A stretch of 64,000 nucleotides of DNA from Spirosoma fluviale (lineage in GTDB: Bacteria; Bacteroidota; Bacteroidia; Cytophagales; Spirosomataceae). Positions 59,429 to 64,000 of the stretch are shown in pieces. The DNA lies in contig NZ_OCNH01000001.1 of assembly GCF_900230225.1 (NCBI RefSeq), positions 186,001-250,000 of the forward strand, given 5' to 3'. The position numbers and the translations under genes are program-made. The notes under the pieces are model-generated. The model did not search any database. It saw nothing but the letters and a program-made list of their open reading frames with translations, and was not told the DNA's origin. Each line of letters starts with the position of its first letter. Within the stretch, counting starts at the first letter, position 1.

Positions 59429-60451
59429 TTATAAATCTATCCGTAAAGTAACCATAAAGAATTGCGCTCCCTGTTCGACATGCAGTTTGTGCCGATCAGG
59501 GTATAGTAATGCCAGCCGTTGACGAGCGTTTTTGATACCTGTTCCGGAACCGTTCTTGCGACCGATGGCTACCCCGAGGGTATTAAAGACCCGCAGGTCA
59601 AGCTGCCCATTCTCAACCCGCACAGCCAACTCCAGCGTTGCCGGATGCTCCAGGCTAACGCCATACTGGAACATATTCTCAACGAAGGGAATCAGCAGGA
59701 GTGGGGGCAGTTGAGCAGGCTGACCGTCCCAATCCAGGTGCGTATGCACGCTCAACGTATCGAGCTTGGGAAGCCGGGCACGCTGCAAAGCCAGGTATTT
59801 TTCCAGAAATTGAAACTCTTGCTCAACGGAAATCAGCGAGCGAGTGGACTCCTGTAAGGTAAATCGCATAATGCTGGCTAACTGTTCAATCAAATCGGCT
59901 ACGGTCTGGTTCTCTGACTGTTGCGCTTCGTTATAAATCGTGTTGAGCGCATTGAACAGAAAGTGAGGATTGATCTGCGCTTTCAGGGCTGTTAGTTCGG
60001 CCTCCGTTTTTTGCTGAATCAACAGTTGTTGCTGGCGTTTGCTTTGCAGGGAGTCTGCTACGAAACCATACAGAATGACAAAGCCAAGTAAGACTAACGT
60101 CACCAGGATATTTTCGTCGACGAAGGCCGGTTCCTGGTCGGTACGTAACTGGAGCAATTCAAACAGTAACCAGGCCAGAAAACACAGCCAGCTCCAGTAG
60201 TACAGCCGTTTGCCGGGGTGAACCATCCACTGCCGGAACGTGAAGCGGTAGTTTAGGTAAGCCAGTAGCCAGATGCCGATAAGCACAATAACCAAACCCA
60301 GAAGATAGCCCGCCAGACTACCCAAATCGGGCAGTTCCTGCGTAAGCTGCGGCCCAAAAAGTCGGTAAAGAAGCCAGCCCCAGTAGCTAAACAGAGCGAT
60401 TAAGCAGCTGCCCAGTAACAGAGTTTTCCGGAATGATGGGGATAAACGCAC
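59429..60451 (-). CDS. LytS-type sensor histidine kinase (second system)
   Basis: 340 residues with a GTG start at 60451. Four membrane helices (about 10-140) are followed by the His_kinase domain with His163 in QINPHFLFNALNT, then the N box LLLIPFVENMFQYG and a GSGTGIKNARQRLALLYP segment. It pairs with the LytTR regulator whose gene lies 5 nt downstream. The GTG is the first start codon after an in-frame stop region and gives a normal N-terminus. No sensor domain is recognisable. Confidence 0.92.
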   Translation of the reverse strand: MRLSPSFRKTLLLGSCLIALFSYWGWLLYRLFGPQLTQELPDLGSLAGYLLGLVIVLIGIWLLAYLNYRFTFRQWMVHPGKRLYYWSWLCFLAWLLFELLQLRTDQEPAFVDENILVTLVLLGFVILYGFVADSLQSKRQQQLLIQQKTEAELTALKAQINPHFLFNALNTIYNEAQQSENQTVADLIEQLASIMRFTLQESTRSLISVEQEFQFLEKYLALQRARLPKLDTLSVHTHLDWDGQPAQLPPLLLIPFVENMFQYGVSLEHPATLELAVRVENGQLDLRVFNTLGVAIGRKNGSGTGIKNARQRLALLYPDRHKLHVEQGAQFFMVTLRIDL

Positions 60452-60478
60452 AGGTTATCGGTTTGAAACTGGGTAAAC

Positions 60479-60904
60479 TTAATCGGGTTCTTTGACTTTC
60501 TGCGTATACTCGGGCTTCATTCGGCTAAGTTCCTGTTGCGCCTTTTGCGGTTCAACAGGAGCCATTACGATTGTCGTGCTCAAAAAGTCAATCTCCACAA
60601 CGGCCTTCACGTAGTAGGTTTGACCGGCCTGCACACGGAGCCAGAGCGGCCGACTGTCAGAAAGATAGTTGCTATCGAACTCCAGTTTAATGCGGCCGGG
60701 GTTTACGGCTAGCTGAACATACCGGTTTGGGGAGAGCTTGCCCATCTTTTCCTCATTGATCTTGAATGCATAGCCCTTACCCATGCCCGAAATAAACTCT
60801 TTTTCGCGGTACAGAATTAACTGAGCCTGCTCGGGCTGGCTGGCCTGCGGCTGGTCGTCTCCCAGTAGCAGGAAGAGGAGCCAGGGGAGTAAGAATGTAC
60901 TCAT
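60479..60904 (-). CDS. DUF2846-like exported protein
   Basis: 141 residues. A hydrophobic N-terminus (MSTFLLPWLLFLLLG) acts as signal or anchor. The rest follows the DUF2846 pattern: AQLILYREKEFISGMGKGYAFKINEEKMGKLSPNRYVQLAVNPG, then a beta-rich end with YYVKAVVEIDFLSTTIVMAPVE. Such proteins are small beta sandwiches in the envelope, function unknown. Its start overlaps the stop of the upstream gene (ATGA-type, 4 nt), indicating cotranscription. Confidence 0.75.
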   Translation of the reverse strand: MSTFLLPWLLFLLLGDDQPQASQPEQAQLILYREKEFISGMGKGYAFKINEEKMGKLSPNRYVQLAVNPGRIKLEFDSNYLSDSRPLWLRVQAGQTYYVKAVVEIDFLSTTIVMAPVEPQKAQQELSRMKPEYTQKVKEPD

Positions 60905-61656
60905 CGCTTTGAGCGAGACATGTAATTACGGGAAAGATACAGGCTAAGCTGAACATAAAACTGGCTGATGCGGTCCGATGGGGCATCGATCAGTTGATAC
61001 GCGTCAGATTGCCAGGCATCAGCCGTGAAACCACGACGGTAACCAAATCGGCTCACTAATTGAAGGGCATCCCTGCGTTTTTCCCGCTGCGAAATTTCTA
61101 TGTTAACGTCCCAATAATTACTGGCGATAAAGAGAGAAGGAATGCTTCCAGGAGGGTTGTTCTGTAATATTGTTTGGAAAGGAACCGCCTGGTTCGTAGC
61201 CCGGAACACATTGTATTCATACCGAATGCCACCAAAACCTGCATTTAAAAATACGCGTTTATTGCGGGTGTTCGCCAGGTCATACCCCACAAAAAGAACA
61301 GCACCGCTAAAGTTCTGGCGTCGGGCTATCAGCGGGGCTTGTCCTGTATTATCCGGTGAGCGTGTGCCTTGTTCAAGGCCATAGGACGCGTATACACTAC
61401 CTTTAAACCGCTGCCGACGGTAGCCAAAACCAATGGCAACAAAATCATCAAGGGTATTATTTTCCTTGATTTGATTAGACTTAAAAAACGCACGCATGTT
61501 GGGTATGCGGGTATAGGCTTGGCCGCAACCAAGCTCCTGCATGATACTGGATCTAAAATTACTTTTGGCTGGTATGTCAACTGTTGTTGTAGAGTCGGTT
61601 GATTGGCTCCAGGCGGAGTATGTACTTAGTAGAGCAAGTAGAAAGGAGAATCTCAT
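60901..61656 (-). CDS. outer-membrane protein of unknown function
   Basis: 251 residues from the ATG at 61656, where the signal peptide starts (MRFSFLLALLSTYSAWSQ). The mature part has alternating strands (FGYRRQRFKGSVYASYGLEQ, FLNAGFGGIRYEYNVFRAT, FYVQLSLYLSRNYM) that suggest an outer-membrane barrel, preceded by a short linker. Family not recognised. It overlaps the DUF2846 gene by 4 nt. A strong hairpin with T-run ends only 8 nt before its start codon, so its expression may depend on read-through. Confidence 0.7.
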   Translation of the reverse strand: MRFSFLLALLSTYSAWSQSTDSTTTVDIPAKSNFRSSIMQELGCGQAYTRIPNMRAFFKSNQIKENNTLDDFVAIGFGYRRQRFKGSVYASYGLEQGTRSPDNTGQAPLIARRQNFSGAVLFVGYDLANTRNKRVFLNAGFGGIRYEYNVFRATNQAVPFQTILQNNPPGSIPSLFIASNYWDVNIEISQREKRRDALQLVSRFGYRRGFTADAWQSDAYQLIDAPSDRISQFYVQLSLYLSRNYMSRSKR

Positions 61657-61663
61657 AAACAAA

Positions 61664-61695
61664 AAGTTGTTTTGGTTTACGAACCAAAACAACTT
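61664..61695 (-). terminator. intrinsic terminator of proBA, at the start of the next gene
   Basis: Perfect 14-bp arms (AAGTTGTTTTGGTT and AACCAAAACAACTT) with a TACG loop, followed on the minus strand by TTTTT. It stands 100 nt past the proA stop and ends 7 nt before the ATG of the next gene on the same strand. Confidence 0.8.
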
Positions 61696-61794
61696 ATGTC
61701 ATTAACTCTTTCCTAGCAGATATGGGTAATGCTGGCTCCTTTGTGGCCAAACCCCCAAACTTTGTTTTGAACGCGTGAAACGGTGGTAAGAAAA

Positions 61795-63045
61795 CTACCA
61801 CCTCACCTGACCATCGCCGACTACAATCCATTTCTCCGTCACTAGTTTTTCCAATGCAAAAGGCCCTCTGGCGTGGAGCTTCTGGGTCGAAATGCCGATC
61901 TCGGCACCTAGGCCAAATACACCTCCATCCGTGAAGCGAGTCGATGCATTGGCGTATACAGCCGCTGCATCCACCTCGCGCAGGAACTGGTCGATAAACG
62001 ATTGATTCTGCGATAAAATGGCTTCAGAATGACGCGACGAGTAGGTTTGAATGTGAGACAGGGCTTCGTCCAGTCCGGCGACCACCTTAACGGCGCATTT
62101 ATAATCCAGAAACTCGCGACCGAAATCTTCAGCACGGGCGTGTTGCAGGTTTGTGTAACCGGCTTTGTCAAAAATGGTGTACGAGGTTTCATCCGCAAAA
62201 ACTTCCACGTTCCATTTGTTGAAATCGGCCGTGAGCATGGGCAGGAAACGGTCGGCAATGGCTTCGTCGACCAACACGCAGTCGAGGGAGTTGCAGACCG
62301 ATGGGCGCGAGACGCGGGCATTTACCACAATAGCAGCAGCTTTGTCCAGATCAGCGGTTTGCTCTACGTAGGCGTGGCATACACCGGCCCCGGTTTCGAT
62401 GGTTGGTACCAGCGAGTTTTTGCGAACAAACTGAATGAGCGAATCCGAGCCACGGGGAATGATAATGTCCACGTACCGGGTGGCCGTAAGCAGTTCATTA
62501 ACCACAGCCCGATCGGGGGGGAGTAGGGTCACGGCGGCTTTTGATACGCCAAATTCCACCAGTACCCCCTGAATCAGGCCAATCAGGTAGCGATTGGAGA
62601 AGTCGGCTTCTTTGCCGCCTTTCAGAACACACGCATTGCCTGATCGCAGACAAAGCGAGGCTACATCGACCGTTACGTTAGGTCGTGCTTCGTAGATGAC
62701 ACCCACCACACCCAGCGGAACGGCAATTTTTTTAAGCTTCAGTCCCTGCTCAATGGTTCGTTCCAGAATGATTTCACCGGCCGGATCGGGCAATACTGCT
62801 ACTTCCCGCAGACTTTTCGATAGGTCAGCTACCCGACTTTCGGTTAGTTTGAGCCGGTCGTATTTGGGATCGGTTGCGTCCATACGGTCGAGGTCCTTCT
62901 GGTTCTCGGCAACGATAGTCCCGGTATGCGCAGCCAGCACGTCGGCCAGCCGATTGAGCAGATCAGTTTTCTGAGCGGGGCTGAGCCGCCGAACGGCTGC
63001 GGCAGCTTGCTGAGTGGCCTGGAGGAGGGGCGTAATTGGTGTCAT
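61795..63045 (-). CDS. proA: gamma-glutamyl phosphate reductase
   Basis: 416 residues of the aldehyde dehydrogenase superfamily. The catalytic Cys251 stands in RPSVCNSLDCVLVDE. Other signatures are LGVVGVIYEARPNVTVDVASLCLRSGN-type N-terminal region, ILPRGSDSLIQFV-type loop (IIPRGSDSL) and TRFTDGGVFGLGAEIGISTQ near the end. It reduces gamma-glutamyl phosphate to the semialdehyde, the second step of proline synthesis. It lies 2 nt after proB on the same strand, so they form one operon. Confidence 0.96.
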   Translation of the reverse strand: MTPITPLLQATQQAAAAVRRLSPAQKTDLLNRLADVLAAHTGTIVAENQKDLDRMDATDPKYDRLKLTESRVADLSKSLREVAVLPDPAGEIILERTIEQGLKLKKIAVPLGVVGVIYEARPNVTVDVASLCLRSGNACVLKGGKEADFSNRYLIGLIQGVLVEFGVSKAAVTLLPPDRAVVNELLTATRYVDIIIPRGSDSLIQFVRKNSLVPTIETGAGVCHAYVEQTADLDKAAAIVVNARVSRPSVCNSLDCVLVDEAIADRFLPMLTADFNKWNVEVFADETSYTIFDKAGYTNLQHARAEDFGREFLDYKCAVKVVAGLDEALSHIQTYSSRHSEAILSQNQSFIDQFLREVDAAAVYANASTRFTDGGVFGLGAEIGISTQKLHARGPFALEKLVTEKWIVVGDGQVRW

Positions 63046-63047
63046 GA

Positions 63048-64000
63048 TTACAAAAGTACAATATCATTGGCATTGGCGACTTCCACATTTTGCTGATTAA
63101 GCTGTTGAATCAGCGTTTCGGACGAAATCCGAGCGCGGGCAACGGCTATCGTCTGTTGCTCGTCGTCCAGAATCTCAACCATTTCGCCCGCGGCAAATTC
63201 ACCCAATACGGTTCGAATACCAACGGCCAGTAAGCTTCTTCGTTGTTGCAGTGCCCGAACGGCACCCGCATCGATTTGTATCCGCCCGGCTGCCAGACTA
63301 CCCGAACCAAGCCACCGGTTTCGGGCCGAAAGGGCGGTGCTTTGTGGCGTAAATTCGGTGCCAATTTCATGGTTCAGAGCCCGGCTGATGCTATCCGGCT
63401 CACTTAACCCAAAAATGACGACCCGGATGCCCATGCGGGTAGCCAACTTGGCAAAAGTCAATTTGGATGCCATACCGCCCAATCCCAGCGAGGATTTATC
63501 CGTCCGTACAACACCGAATATGCGCTCGTCGAACTCGTTTACCTGTCTGATTATTTTACCATAGGCATCCAGCAATCCACCCACGGAGGTGCAGAGCATC
63601 AGAGCCTCGGCACCAAAGCCAACGGCAATGAGCGTGGCCAGTTCGTCGTTATCCGAAAACTTCAGTTCACGATTGCTTACAACATCATTCTCATTGGCAA
63701 TAGGAATGAGATCGTTGGCCCAAAGTTCTTCGTAGGTCTGTTTTAACTGAAGAAACTGATCACGGTTGGCAAAGTGGTGCCGTTCGCACAGGCTTTGGGC
63801 AATCGAGACGCCATATATCGAGAAAAAACGGGAATACTGGTTAAGCAAAAGCAGGTTACCAACGGCCGCAGCGGCTTTTCGCTGGATAATGTCCCCCCGG
63901 TATTCCCGAATCAGGGATTTACCAGCGCCCACTGCACCAGACGATACCAGCACAATGCGATAGTGCGTATGCAGGGCAGCTACCTGGCGGGCAATGTCCA
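63048..64000 (-). CDS. proB: glutamate 5-kinase (5' end cut by window)
   Basis: The frame stays open from the stop at 63048 to the window edge, so the N-terminal roughly 20-40 residues are missing. The visible part starts DIARQVAALHTHYRIVLVSSGAVGAG, the family's first substrate-binding loop. NENDVVSN, FSDNDELATLIA and the SSLGLGGMASKL nucleotide site follow. A C-terminal PUA-like domain (last 80 residues) is present, with VGIRTVLGEFAAGEMVEIL. It phosphorylates glutamate in the first step of proline synthesis. ProA follows 2 nt downstream. Confidence 0.95.
   Translation of the reverse strand, partial: DIARQVAALHTHYRIVLVSSGAVGAGKSLIREYRGDIIQRKAAAAVGNLLLLNQYSRFFSIYGVSIAQSLCERHHFANRDQFLQLKQTYEELWANDLIPIANENDVVSNRELKFSDNDELATLIAVGFGAEALMLCTSVGGLLDAYGKIIRQVNEFDERIFGVVRTDKSSLGLGGMASKLTFAKLATRMGIRVVIFGLSEPDSISRALNHEIGTEFTPQSTALSARNRWLGSGSLAAGRIQIDAGAVRALQQRRSLLAVGIRTVLGEFAAGEMVEILDDEQQTIAVARARISSETLIQQLNQQNVEVANANDIVLL

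Overview
The window comes from a Bacteroidota genome, most likely a Cytophagales relative of Spirosoma. This is inferred from Bacteroidota-type promoters (TTG, about 20 nt, TAnnTTTG), the near absence of Shine-Dalgarno sequences, many LytS/LytTR-type systems, small outer-membrane barrel proteins and the absence of phage-like or plasmid-like genes. No rRNA, tRNA, CRISPR array or insertion sequence was seen. Two stretches are clearly more AT-rich than the rest: about 14.2-15.2 kb and 37.0-40.4 kb. Both ends cut a gene: a DUF885 protein at the left and proB at the right.

Layout. 1-3.1 kb: DUF885 protein, outer-membrane barrel, secreted protein of unknown function. 3.4-6.6 kb: a light-sensing operon with a bacteriophytochrome kinase, a single-domain response regulator and a heme oxygenase that makes the biliverdin chromophore. 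6.9-14.2 kb: the most unusual region. It has a LytTR regulator, a small XRE repressor-like protein, a LytS-type kinase, a 45-aa class I lanthipeptide-like precursor, a degenerate receiver-domain protein, a full-length LanB dehydratase and two further small peptides, one ending in a double-glycine leader. The second of these overlaps the start of a TPR/adenylate cyclase gene (14.2-16.2 kb). Paired 21-bp-period direct repeats lie before the XRE gene and before the precursor, and duplicated dyad/promoter elements lie before the two other peptides. No LanC, C39 exporter or immunity gene is visible.

16-36 kb is mostly housekeeping and envelope functions: small secreted proteins, a multi-PAS kinase, an iron-permease-like protein, a thioredoxin protein, an ABC exporter, a YefM-YoeB toxin-antitoxin pair, an OmpA protein, a Gfo/Idh/MocA oxidoreductase, a NIPSNAP protein, an alpha-E protein, glycogen branching enzyme with maltokinase, FabG and a lipid kinase preceded by a 37-aa membrane peptide.

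37.2-40.4 kb is a foreign-looking two-gene module: a MORC/MutL-like GHKL ATPase with a C-terminal nuclease-like region, and a C5-cytosine DNA methyltransferase. 40.9-44.4 kb holds argG, a glycosyltransferase 9 gene and argC. 44.9-51.1 kb is a sugar-acid catabolic cluster (FGGY kinase, lactonase-like amidohydrolase, FAH-family hydrolase, SDR dehydrogenase, UxaA-type dehydratase) resembling a non-phosphorylative L-fucose-type route. 51.2-64 kb holds a DUF5009 membrane protein, adenine deaminase, an ECF sigma factor, a TPR histidine kinase, rarA, a second LytTR/LytS pair, a DUF2846 protein, an uncharacterised outer-membrane protein, and proA-proB.
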